Shown piece by piece: positions 29,071 to 39,392 of a DNA stretch of 64,000 nucleotides; position 1 is the first letter of the stretch; each line of letters opens with the position of its first letter. Where the stretch lies: NCBI GenBank assembly GCA_009829735.1, contig CM020619.1, forward strand, positions 12,825,777 through 12,889,776, given 5' to 3'. The notes under the pieces were generated by a model. That model searched no databases and was not told the origin of the DNA. It saw only the letters and a list, made by a program, of their open reading frames with translations. This stretch comes from Pyropia yezoensis (taxonomy: Eukaryota; Rhodophyta; Bangiophyceae; Bangiales; Bangiaceae). Position numbers and translations under genes: made by a program.

Positions 29071-31360
29071 CATCTGCTTCGTTATGATTGCTTTTCTCTG
29101 TTTCACCCTGGAAGAGCAAGATGCTGGGACTTTTTTTCGTTTACTGATATCGCATCGTTTTTCTGTCTTCAATCTGCTTTTTAGGGCGAAGTGAGGGCAT
29201 TGGCTCGCCCGGCGACGTTTCTTGGCATCCAATGGCAAACTACCGGACGGCCGTGGCGTGGCCGCGATGGCGGCCGGGGCCGGCAATGGGCCGGCCGCCG
29301 TCGCCAAAGACGTGGGTGGCGACAAGCAGCTATTGGCGGACGCGGCGGCGGCGACGCCCGCCGAGCTCGACATCCTCCCGGCGACGGCGGACAAGGGCGG
29401 CGCGGCGGTTGCGACGGACGGGCTCGCCGGCGGCGTAGCGGGCGCCGTGGCGGCGGGCGGGCGTGGAGTGGCCGCCCTGGCGGTCGTCGCCGTTGCCGGG
29501 CCGGCCGCCGGGGACAGGGATGCGGCCGGCGACGGGCCGGCGACGAAGGTCGTGGCGGCGGCAACGGCGGCCGCGACGGATGAGATCTTTCTGGCGGTGG
29601 CGACGGACGGCAAGGTGGCGACGGCCGGCGGTGCGCCGGCCGCACTCGCCTCGTCGGCGGCTAGGGCAAGGGAGAACGGGGGCAGCGGCAGCGGCGATGG
29701 GGAGGTGCTACGGCGGCGCGGGGGGGAGCGACCCCCCTCCGTTGGCCCCCCCGTGGCGGCCGCCAAGGGCGGCGCGGCGGCGACGAGGGACAGGCTGGTC
29801 GGCGCCCCGGCGGTCGCCCCCGCGAACGGCGGCCGCTGAGTCGCCGTGCGGGGGGCCGGCGCCGGCGCTGGGCCGCCCGGCGGCATCACGAGCGGGGCGG
29901 ACGGCGGGCCGGCGATGGCGGGCACGGCGGCGGCGTCGGCCGCCACGACCGACGGCCTTCAGGCGGCGGCGGCGACGGGCTGCTAGGCGGTGACGGCTGC
30001 CGGCGCCCCGGCCGACCTCGTCGGGGCGGTGGCCAAGTGGGGGCCGGACTGGGGCGGTGGCGGCGGTGGCGGGGGGTGGCGATCCCTCTCTGCCTGCCCC
30101 CTCGCAGACGCAGCGACCGCTGTCGCCCACCCCCGCGACCAGGGGTGGCAGGCGCGCGACGGCGGGGCGGCGACGGCCGCGGCGGCGTCGTTTGGTGATG
30201 GCCCGGCGGTCGCGGCGGCGAAGGGCGCGCCGGCGGCTCGCGGGCCGTCGCCCGCGGCAGACGAGCAGACGGTGGGGGGTGGTGGCGGGTCGAGTGGCGC
30301 CGGTGGGGCCGGGGGGGGATTGTAGCTCGGCGAGGGGGGGGCGAGTTCCCCGAGCTGGCCCCCCACCGGCCGTCGCTGCCGCCGTCGCGACCGCCCGCGC
30401 CGCCGGCATGGCAGCAAGTGGCCCCTCCACGGCGGCAGCTGCGGCGATGGTGGCAAGCGGCGGGGGGGTGGGCGGCGGGCCGGACGCGGCGGGCTGGCAG
30501 CCAGGGGCTGGTGCAGGGAGTGGCGGCGGGGCGTCTTCGGAGGGGGGGCGCTGTTGCTGGGCGGCGGGGGGTGCTTCCCCCCCGTCTCCCCCCCCTAGGC
30601 CCTTGACGCCGCCGCCCCCGCCACCGCCGCCGCCGCCATGGCGCCGCGCGGCAGCGACGGCGCGATGGCGGTGCTGGCGACGAGCGACGACGACGCGCCG
30701 GCGGCGACGGGCGATGGGCGCGCCGCGGCGCTCACGCCGGCGGCGGCGGGAGGCGGGCGCGCGGGGGGTGGTGGGCCGGGAGGCGGGCACTGAGGTTTTG
30801 ACGGCGAGGGACGGTCCCGTGTCGCCCACGTCCCCCCCCCCCCCCCCCCCCCCCCCAGCGAAGTATCCCTCCCCCTCTCTCCGGGTGGGCGTCACGTGCA
30901 CGCTCGGTCCACGCGCCACCACTGGGCAATGGGGAGGTGGGAGGGCAGAGGGGGGTGTGGGGGGGGGGGGGGGGGGGGGGGGGGCGGCCGGCGATGGGGG
31001 CGCCGGAGGGGCGAGAGGGGGGGAGCGGGACGAAGCCGCCTTGCAAAAACCACCTACGCGAGCCCTCTCGCCCCGCCCGCCCACCCCCCCCCAACGCTGA
31101 TTCGTTGCCTGCCCGCCGCTGCCGCCGCTGCCGCCGCTGCCGCCACCGCTGCCGCGGCTGCCACCGGCGGCCGCTGCTGACGCCGCCGACACACGGCCGC
31201 CGCTGTCCCTGTGGCCGCCGCCGTGGCCGCCGCCCCTTCGGCTGCCGGTGCAGAAGTGATGTCGGCGGCGGGGCGGTCGCGGCTGGCGCTCGACCCTCCT
31301 TGCGCTGTCAACCGACCACCGCGCATGCCGTCCCCCCCCCCCCCCCCCCCCCCCCCCCCG

Positions 31361-31419
<59 letters not shown>

Positions 31420-32760
31420 CCCCCGCCCCCAAGCCCGCCGTCGGTGGTAGCCGCCCCCGGCCGCCGCCCCCCCCCCCCTCGGCCAAGACACACCCCCTCC
31501 ACCGCCACGGTCGCCTTCCCCTCCTCCCCCCCCCCCCAACGGTCCATCCCCACGAGCCCCACCACCCGCCGTTCGGGTATCGTTTTTTGTGCTCTCAGGT
31601 TGGCGCTCCCGCGCCCTCCCCTGCGGTGGGGGTCCCGCGGCGGCACGGGGCGGGCGGCACCGGGTGCTCCGCATGACGTTGCCGGTGCCCCAGCGGCAAG
31701 CGGGGGGGGAGGAAGGAGAACCAAGCCTGGGGGGGGCGCTGCCGCTGGCGGCGGCGGTCCCTGTTGGCCGGCATTGTTTGTGGCCCCTCCCACCCCACCC
31801 CCCGGCGCCCCCCCCGCCCTGCGGTGTTTTTTTTTGTTCTTGTTCTTGATCTCCCATCCGCCGGCGCACCCTCACCCCCCGCCTGCCCTGCCCTCCCCGA
31901 CCCCCCCCGCCCCCCACCTCTCTCCCTCTCTCTCTCTCTCTCTCCCGGCCACGCCCAGTGCCAGCGCCGGCGTGGCGTCCACTCCCGCCGCCGCCGGCCA
32001 CGGGCCGTCGTTGCGCCGCCGTCGTGCGCCGGGGAGGAATGCCACGGAGTCAAGGGGAGGGGCGGCGGGGGGGGGGGAGGCAGGGTGGACAGCGCGGGGG
32101 GGGGGGGGGGGGGGCGAGGGAGTTAGTTGAGTGGCTGGGGGGGGTTGGACGAGGAGGGGGGGGGGAGGGGGAGGGGGTGGTCGCTGGGGGGGGATCGGGG
32201 CCGACGGGGCCGCTTGTGCCACCCGCCGCCCCCTGCCGCCCCTCCTCCCCCCCCACCGCGCACGCGGGCGGGGAAGCCAACGCCGCGGCAGCACACCGGC
32301 GGCGGCAGCACCCATATAGGGGCGCCCCATGGTCGCAGCGTCGCCCTCCCCGCCACCCCCGCACGTCGTCAACCGTCCCACCGCGAGCAGCCCCCCCGTA
32401 GAACCTGCTCGCCCTCCACCCCCCCCCCCCCCTTCTTTCCTTCCCTCCCCGACTCTCTTCCCCCCCCCCACTCCCCGCCCCCAACATCTTCCACAAAACC
32501 ACCACCATACCCACCCACCTCACCCACCCCGCTCCTCCCCTCCACCTCACCCCCCTTGCCCCACCCCCCCCCCTCCCCGCGAGCCCCCCTCCCCCCGCCC
32601 TTTTCACAGCCGCCATGGCCCGCCGTGGCCGCCGCTCCGCCGGCCGCCGCACCACCACCGCGGCGGTCGCGGCTGTGGCGCTGAACGCCGCCGCCGCCGC
32701 CGTGTCGGTCTATGCCCCCCACTGCAGACGGGCCCCCCATTGGTTGGCAGTATCGGCGAA
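29071..32760. repeat. Extremely GC-rich low-complexity region
   Basis: About 3.7 kb dominated by GCC/GGC-type trinucleotides (29,220-30,500), C and G homopolymers and a CT microsatellite (31,921-31,945). Nearly every frame on both strands is open for 100-590 codons, giving Ala/Gly/Pro/Arg polymers without domain structure. I regard these as non-coding artefacts of composition. Confidence 0.7.
31332..31430 (+). repeat. C tract of about 99 bases
   Basis: Only one G (31,360) and one T (31,417) interrupt the run. The complementary strand is G-rich and could form G-quadruplexes. Smaller tracts of the same type flank it (30,832-30,856 C; 30,959-30,984 G; 32,097-32,114 G). Confidence 0.95.
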
Positions 32761-34627
32761 CGTGACCGTGCTGCCGCTGAGGTGCAAAGAGATGCAATTA
32801 GTAGCCGTGTGCTCGTATTCACTGTGCGCATCGCGACGCGCGCACGAGCCGCGCGCATGTCGAACGATTGACGATCCACGTACGGTGTGCGTGTGGGGCC
32901 TGTCCACAGCCTCCAAGGACGCGGGTGCGCGGGTGGCCTGTGAAGCCTGATGTTTTTGACGGTGCATGGGAGAAAGGGTTTCAGAGCTCTACTGACAACA
33001 GACTCACGCGAGACCGGCACGGACGCTCGCCCGATGATGTGGAAGCAAGCGCTGCTTGCTCGAACACCCATACGCGACCCCCCCCCCCCCCCCCCCCCCC
33101 CTTGTCAGTCGGAGGCGGGCGTGGGAGCGTGCCCCGGACGCCCCTTCGCCTTCTCCAGGGGCCCCGTCCCACAGAGACGGGTAATTTCGTACCATCCAAT
33201 CAGGGTGTGGCTTTGCTTTGACGTGGCGGGTCTCGTCGCCCGCTGTGGTGCACCAGGGACAACGGGAGGGTACAATTTCGACGCGGGTGCCACACCAAGC
33301 CGTTGTGGTAACAGTCCGTGGACAATGGACACGGGCGGTACCATCTGCCGATGGACACATGGGGCACGGGGAATCGCGGTTTGTAGATACGACCCTCACC
33401 CACCCATCAGCCGCTGCTGTGGAGCCAGGGAATGGGGGGCGGGCACCCCCCCCCCCTCCCGCTCCCCCCCCCCCACCCCATGCGTCCCGCCCCGTCCCGC
33501 CCGAGGGCCGCCGTGCTTTGCCATGTCGTCGAGAATATTTACACACGGTGCGGACGCACGGCCCACACGACCCCCCACCCCACCCCACTCTTCGGCCCTG
33601 CGCGTGTGCCCAGCCGATGACATTTGATCAGGAACGGGCCAACGTTTTCGTTAGAAGACGCCGTGTCCGGCTGGGCCCCTCCTCCCCGCCCCGCCTCAAC
33701 CCCCCCACCAACGTCGCCGCCCTGCGCACTCCCTCCCACTGACCTAACCGCCCCGTCTGTGCAGCCACAGCCCGGCCCCGCCAACGCCATCACAGCCCGA
33801 CCCCGCTCCTCGGAGGATCCCCCGTGGCGGTGCGCACGTCCTTGACCGAGGGCGGACACGGCTGGCCATTTGCGATCAAGATAACTCTCGACGACACCGC
33901 GCTCTCGCGATGCGCGGCTTTCTGTTGCGCGGTCGTCGCCGCCTGTGGAACGGCTGGCAGCGTAACGGCCTCAGGCAGGGGAGCATCAGTGTGGGTACTG
34001 TAAATCAGGTCCGGACAAGGTCACGGAACGAATTCCCATTGGCTGAGAGACTGGATGCAGGTGCCGCCCAGCTGGGCCCTCGCCCGCCCCAGTCGGCTGA
34101 TCTTCTACCGCTGTGCTGTAGCATATCCAAAACCAAGACATCGCATTGGCCGCTGAGGAGGCCATGCACGTACTGTACAGTACAGGTCACCTCGTTGGAA
34201 ATCCAGTCCAAACAAAACAAGACAGCACTTGCTCGGATTTCTGGCTGGAGCTCTCCGCGCCTTCGTACATGCAGTACTCTAACCTCTGTTGACCTCCACG
34301 TTTTGGTTCACCCCCTACACCCCGCGAGGACGTCAAGAGGAGCTCCTCGCCTGTGAGGGTCCAATTTTTTTATTTAGCGGCCACGGCGGTCATTGCTCGC
34401 CCTTATGCCTCCTTCGCGGGCTTTGACCAGCCACGGGGGACCTCGTGGTGTGGATTCTTAGTGAAAGGGTCTATTGGAAAGTAGAAAGTGGGAGCCAACG
34501 GCCTTCGAACCGACCGGGCAATCGAGCAGAGGGTGGCCGTCGTCCGCGCGCACCCAAGCACGAGTCTATGCAATGATCCCCACTTGTCTTCCCCCTCCTC
34601 CCTCCTCGCTACTCGATGCGAGGGAGC
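32761..34627. other. No supported gene
   Basis: GC-rich, with a C run at 33,078-33,101 and many short overlapping frames. None shows domain features. Confidence 0.4.
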
Positions 34628-34676
34628 GCTTATATAGGCGCGGAGTGTCTCACCACAGGCGTGAGACGGCACTCCA
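34628..34676 (+). promoter_or_regulatory. TATA-like box followed by an inverted repeat
   Basis: CTTATATAGG at about 34,629-34,638, then GTCTCAC (34,647-34,653), a 7-base loop and GTGAGAC (34,661-34,667), extended by outer GAGT/ACTC arms. This could be a core promoter, but the nearest plus-strand gene starts 730 bp downstream. Confidence 0.3.
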
Positions 34677-35407
34677 CACCCCATAGGCAAAGCATGCACA
34701 CAAGGCAAAACAAACACACAACGCAGCGCGAGGATGCAGCGTCAAATTGCCAGCGCGGCCGACATGTGTCAGCACGGCTGACGAAATGTGATGGAACCAC
34801 GCGATTGGCTCCGTAACATTCCATCACCTTCCAGAATCATTCGCAATCACGGTTTCGACCATTATGGAACTCGCGTGGCGTTACTGTCAGCAGCGACCGC
34901 AACATCCAAGATCATCCAGAACCATCTAGTGATGACTGGGCCGCGTCGGACAGCAATGTGACGCAGGTTCCATCAGCTATGGATTCACACGTGGACCATC
35001 TGACGGACGCAGGATCCTATGTAAATACTATGGAACTGATGATTCTCTGGCCTGTCATATTTGCCCGCCGTGGTCAGATTGACCCGCGAGAAGGATACAG
35101 TTCGACCGCCTCACGGCCATCCCGAATACCGACAGGTCATCCGCGGTCAGGCAAAGTACCGACACCCCCCGGCGGAAAAAATGGACCAATCAGACTGCGA
35201 CTAGGATTGGGGCGACCGTGCAAACGCTGACGTGGTGCTGGACGGATGCTTGCTTTGTGGAAAGGGTGTCAACAAGGTGCAAGGCGAGACGACAGACGCG
35301 ATCATCTTGTTGGATTAAATATCCCTATTGTCTTTGTGGCTGTGTCCCCTGTCCCTTGTGCATTCCCTGTGTGCCCTGTCCGTGCGCTGCGGGCGGTACT
35401 CGTGACG
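34677..35407. other. Upstream region of the unknown-family gene at 35408
   Basis: No gene is recognised. It is less GC-biased than its surroundings, and the final 100 bp are rich in TGTCCC/CTGTCC motifs. Confidence 0.4.
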
Positions 35408-36064
35408 ATGCCGCGTCGGTCCATCGCTACCGCCAATTGTGGCGCTCTGCACGGTGCCGTCGAGACTTTTGTGCTTGTGCTGCGGTTTTTCGGTCTGCTG
35501 AAGGGCATCCCCGGCGCCGCCTCCTCTCACGTCAACGACCTCACGGCGGGGAGGAGCCGTAGCGGAATGGCTGCGGCGGCGATTTTTATTGCGCTTGAAT
35601 GGGACAACACGTACTCCGTTCCTGGCCGTCTCAACAACCCCCGGCCGGCGACGCGGCCAGAGCCTGTAAGCGCCCAGTATGTACCGACTGCCATGCTTAT
35701 GGCCTGCAGGGCCGCTTGTGACCGCCTGCAGGGATCGGGTCTGACACCCCGAGGGGCCGCAGCCGACGAAGAGCCCCTGCGGCTGATATCCTCTGTGGTG
35801 GCACTCAACGAGGCCGACGGACTCGCTGTTGCGTTTGCAGAGCTCGCCCTCCGGGCGGTGTGGCAAAACGCTCACCCGCCAGTGGCACATGTGACACCGG
35901 CGTTTGCAGCGGACGTCTCCGCAATGCGACACTGTGTGGACGCTGCCAAGACCCCTATCGAAGACAATGGGGACCCGCCCGCGTCGGCGCTGGACCCCCC
36001 CACAGGCTTTTTCAGTGCGAGTGGGTATCCCGAGGGGGATAATTTTTCGAATGTCCCTTTGTAG
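35408..36064 (+). CDS. Unknown-family protein, paralogue 1
   Basis: 218 residues from the ATG at 35408. I do not recognise the family. It aligns without gaps over about 195 residues to the protein on the opposite strand at 46748-47695, with roughly four residues in ten identical by eye. Strongest shared blocks are FFGLL-x-G-x-PGAA (28-37), the W-x-N-x-Y region (about 66-70), YVPTA/HVPTA...ACRA-x-C-x-RLQ (91-108), and NEA-x-GL...AELALRA-x-WQ-x-AH (131-153). The alignment begins at Met-Pro in both, which supports both starts. The middle looks alpha-helical. No signal peptide or clear transmembrane segment is visible. The frame is open 54 codons upstream. Confidence 0.6.
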   Translation: MPRRSIATANCGALHGAVETFVLVLRFFGLLKGIPGAASSHVNDLTAGRSRSGMAAAAIFIALEWDNTYSVPGRLNNPRPATRPEPVSAQYVPTAMLMACRAACDRLQGSGLTPRGAAADEEPLRLISSVVALNEADGLAVAFAELALRAVWQNAHPPVAHVTPAFAADVSAMRHCVDAAKTPIEDNGDPPASALDPPTGFFSASGYPEGDNFSNVPL

Positions 36065-36220
36065 GTGGTTTACGGCGCCGGCACTGTGTGGGAGATTTGT
36101 CTGCACGACGGGACTGGTTGTTCGTGGGGATGTACGGGTGGCTCTTCTACAAATTGTTTTCCATCGCGTTGTCCATCACGTGTCCAGGCTCCCACCCGGG
36201 TGCCTGGGAAGCCCCCTGCG

Positions 36221-36252
<32 letters not shown>

Positions 36253-36556
36253 CCCTCCCTATCTGGCGGCTCCTGTACGCCACGGCCTCGTCGGGGTCCC
36301 CGGTCTTTTGTTTGTGGTCCATGGGCCGGGACAGACATGGAGTACCCCAGACGCCCTCGGCTCGTGTGGAGGTCCCATTTCGAGGCGCAAGAGGGCAGTG
36401 AGGGTCAGGCAGGTCAGCACGGGTGCCTGCGCGTGGGCCGACGTGTCTGTCGCGTCGCCCTTTGCGGCGCGGCAGCTTGCGTAGCGTAGCTGCGTGAGGA
36501 CAATAAGGTGAAAAAGTACTTGTCTGCCTGCCCTCCCCCGCGCCACGCCCCCGTCT

Positions 36557-36766
36557 GTGTTCTTCCCGCTGGTGCGGGAGACGTTTGGGCGGGTGGGGCC
36601 CAAGACGGAGGCCTCTCACCGCGCGTCGCTTGCCGGTACCACTGTGCGGGCCGTGCGGACGGCCTTGCAGCGAAACGTGCGGATGGCGCTGCAGCGAAAC
36701 GTGTCGGTCGCCATCTGCCGAGCCAACGCGCGGCGCGTGGCCCTTGGCTACAAGAACTCTTTTGCT
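36557..36766 (+). pseudogene. Possible C-terminal fragment of a non-LTR retrotransposon polyprotein
   Basis: About 70 residues beginning FFPLVRETFGRVGP and ending in a helix with repeated ALQRNV and NARR motifs. This is the pattern often found at the extreme end of LINE reverse transcriptases (F-x-P-x-V followed by G-x-x-GP and a helical tail). Nothing upstream continues it, so it would be a 5'-truncated relic, the usual state of LINE copies. Identification is from pattern memory only. Confidence 0.35.
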
Positions 36767-37106
36767 GTTGGTGGGCGGGCTGGTGGGTCGGCTACTGGTC
36801 GAGGGGATGTAGGGGCCCTTTCGTGGCCCGCACTGGTGAGTAGGGCGCGTGGCCGATACGGTTTTTTGTACAGGTGGTGGGCCGGGGGCACGCTACACGA
36901 CGCCAACGCACGGTCGGCCAAAGACACGACCACGGACACAACGTGTAGAAGCATGAGAATGATCTTTGCAAAACATGACACGCCTCCAACCCGCCCACAT
37001 CTTTCACCATAGACAGAACATGTGGTCAAGTGTAGGCACAGAGGCGTTCCACACGCGACAATGTAGCTCTCAGTGGTCGGCCATGAGAAATCGCCCCCGC
37101 CCCCCC

Positions 37107-37111
37107 CCCTC
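37107..37111. repeat. Target-site duplication CCCTC, left copy of element B
   Basis: CCCTC immediately left of the LTR; the same five bases follow the right LTR at 46,714-46,718. Five-bp duplications are typical of Ty3/gypsy insertion. Confidence 0.8.
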
Positions 37112-37755
37112 TGTAGCGTAATGGGACCCAGATTCCCGGACCCAGAAACCACAACCACACACACAGAGACCACAGTCAGAAGCCCAGGAAGGAACAGGTA
37201 AGAGCCCTTGCTGATCCACTCGCCCGCCACGATACGAGGCAATGGTAAACAGGACAAAAGCCCGAGGGAGAAGGAACCCAAAGTACTGTTGATTTTACAA
37301 GATGGCCCCGGGGAGAACCCCGGAGCACCCCTCAAGAACCTCCCCCTTGGCCCCTCCAGGGGCCCTGAGCGAGGGCCCCCAGAGGGCGCCCCCAGCGGGC
37401 CAAGTGCCAGCAAGGCACCGGCCGCTCACCGGGCCAATACACAAAAAGCAAGCGAAATCCCCCCACACACAAATGTCAATCCCCCAAAAAAACCCAGTGG
37501 GAAAAAGGGAAAAGACACGAAATCACGCAAGGAAAACAAATGCGAAAAATCAAACAAATAACCCGAAGGTCAGTATGCCCCAACCCGGCAAGTCCACCGC
37601 TCCGGGTGACCAATCAGGGCACCGGGCGTGTCGCCACTGCCCCGGGCCACCGATGCAGGGATCCTCGGCCAGCGCGTGGTTCCACGTAACGCTGCCAGCC
37701 GGGTCCCAAGTCAGTCTCCCGGGTTCCAACGGTCCCAGGGGCTCAGAACGCCACA
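37112..37755 (-). repeat. Element B 3' LTR
   Basis: On the element's sense strand it begins TGTGGCG and ends CGCTACA. A purine-rich stretch (GTGAGGGGGCCA on the minus strand, about 37,756-37,767) adjoins it and is the likely polypurine tract. Confidence 0.9.
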
Positions 37756-38204
37756 TGGCCCCCTCACTAGGGCCGAGCGTCCCGCCGGCCAACAAGGAAA
37801 CCGAAGAAAGGGACTGGGGAACGTCTGACAGGGTCACAACAGAGCCACAACGGACGGGTTGTGGGGCCAGTGTCTGTCAACAGGGGCCCCCTTGACAAAT
37901 GTCTCGTGCCAGGGGAACCCGTTCAGACTGGCCAGGGGCGGGTACAGGAGAGGTGTGGGCCACGCGTAGGGGAAACCCGGGGGTTGTGGCGCAGCCCGCG
38001 CCGGCCGGCCGCCTGCATTCCTCCTCCCCGTCGCCCTCCCCATGTGGCGCCGCACGCCAGGGGGGGGTGACGCGGTGTAGGGGCACAGGCGGGGGCCAGC
38101 GGACCGTGGGCGCAGCCCAGGTACCACTTGGAACGCAGGGGGCCAGTGGATAAGAGCACCCTCACGGGTTCCGTCGTCACCAGCACCCGGGTCCCATTGT
38201 ACCA

Positions 38205-39120
38205 TTGTCCCCGCGGCGCTTCCCGTGGCCACCTCGTTCTTCTTCGTTACCTCGTTCCCCCTCTCCACGATCCCCTTTTCCACCTCCGTGCCCACGTACC
38301 CCACCACACGTACCACTAACTTCCCCTCCACCCGGACTCATATGGATACCGGCAGCGCCGCGGCGGCTTCGCCTGCTGGCGCGGGCCCTGGGGTCGCCGA
38401 CCGTCAAGGTGACCGAGCTGGGCAAGGTGGCCCCGCTCCTGGGTCAGGCGTACCGGGTGGGCAAGGCGTACGTGCTGTTCAAGGCGGCCCCGCTACTGGG
38501 CCAGACGTTCTCCCAATGGATCAAGAGGAAACCGGGGCGGGCCAGTCGTACGTGGTCGTCACGCTCCCGACGGGTACCCAGGTCGTGTGGGGCCCGACAA
38601 CCATATGGGCTCCGAGGAGACCGACTCGAACAAGACGGACGACGGACGTGGTACCGATGGGCTCCCGCAACCAAGTGCTGGTACCGACGTGCAACCGTCC
38701 AGGCATCCCGTACCAAGCGGCAACATGTCCCAGTACCAACGGGTTCACGGGACGTAGGGGACCGTCAAGGAAGCGTTCAACAAGCCGGGTAACGACGGAA
38801 CGTGGAACCAAGAAGTCAACCGGTACAACAGGACAAGGTACAAGGGACCCAAGGAAACAAGGGAGACCAGGACCAAGGACACCACCGCGTGGGACGAGGC
38901 ACCCGCCGTGAGGCAAGGCACCAAAGGCACCAACGTGGAAGGGTCAAGGACGGTCAAGAGGGTCCCGTCGAGGTTCACACGGACCCACGTCAGGGACACA
39001 GAGGTATGCCAGCGTGCCCAGCACCACGGAGGAGGGCGTCCAAGGTCGCAGGGGGTCGTGGGGGGGAGAGACATGAGTGGGATTTGGTGTAAGCGACCTC
39101 CGCGTTGCAACGCCAAATAG
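38205..39120 (+). pseudogene. Degenerate antisense ORF of element B
   Basis: This lies on the strand opposite to the element's gag and pol, between the pol end and the 3' LTR, and points toward pol. Protein-like sequence continues through three phases: 38,205 to about 38,540 (with two copies of APLLGQ), about 38,516-38,595 (VVVTLPTGTQVVWG), and about 38,590-39,120 (acidic, then lysine/threonine-rich). A TAG at 38,755-38,757 interrupts the last phase, and the final stop is at 39,118-39,120. I read this as an extra antisense gene that has decayed like the rest of the element. No domain is recognised, and no similarity to the antisense ORF of element C is evident. Confidence 0.45.
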
Positions 39121-39392
39121 TGATAAATCTTTGATCCCACATTCTTGCAACGCCTCTAATCCGCTCCCGCGCCCGGGGAAGAAGATGCGACGTAGCCGAT
39201 TTCGATGCCGGGGAACACGATGGTCGCCACGACGATGACAATGAAGTAGCCCCCCATCAAATGATTGCAGGAACCGAATGTTGCCCTTGGTGTCCCGAGT
39301 CGAACCACCAACCTGCCCACCCACTCGGGTGTTTTAACCAGCACTTGGCCTCGGGGAACCGGCTGACCAGGTCAAGGGTGCGTGCCCCAGGG

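Noticed and set aside
29708-31486. 592-codon minus-strand frame in the GC-rich region
   Set aside because: It consists of Gly, Arg, Ala and Pro runs, overlaps equally long frames on the other strand and contains homopolymer tracts. Composition alone explains it.
37302-37895. 197-codon ORF overlapping the left LTR of element B, and its twin in the right LTR
   Set aside because: Both lie almost entirely within LTR sequence and are duplicated only because the LTR is; no domain is present.
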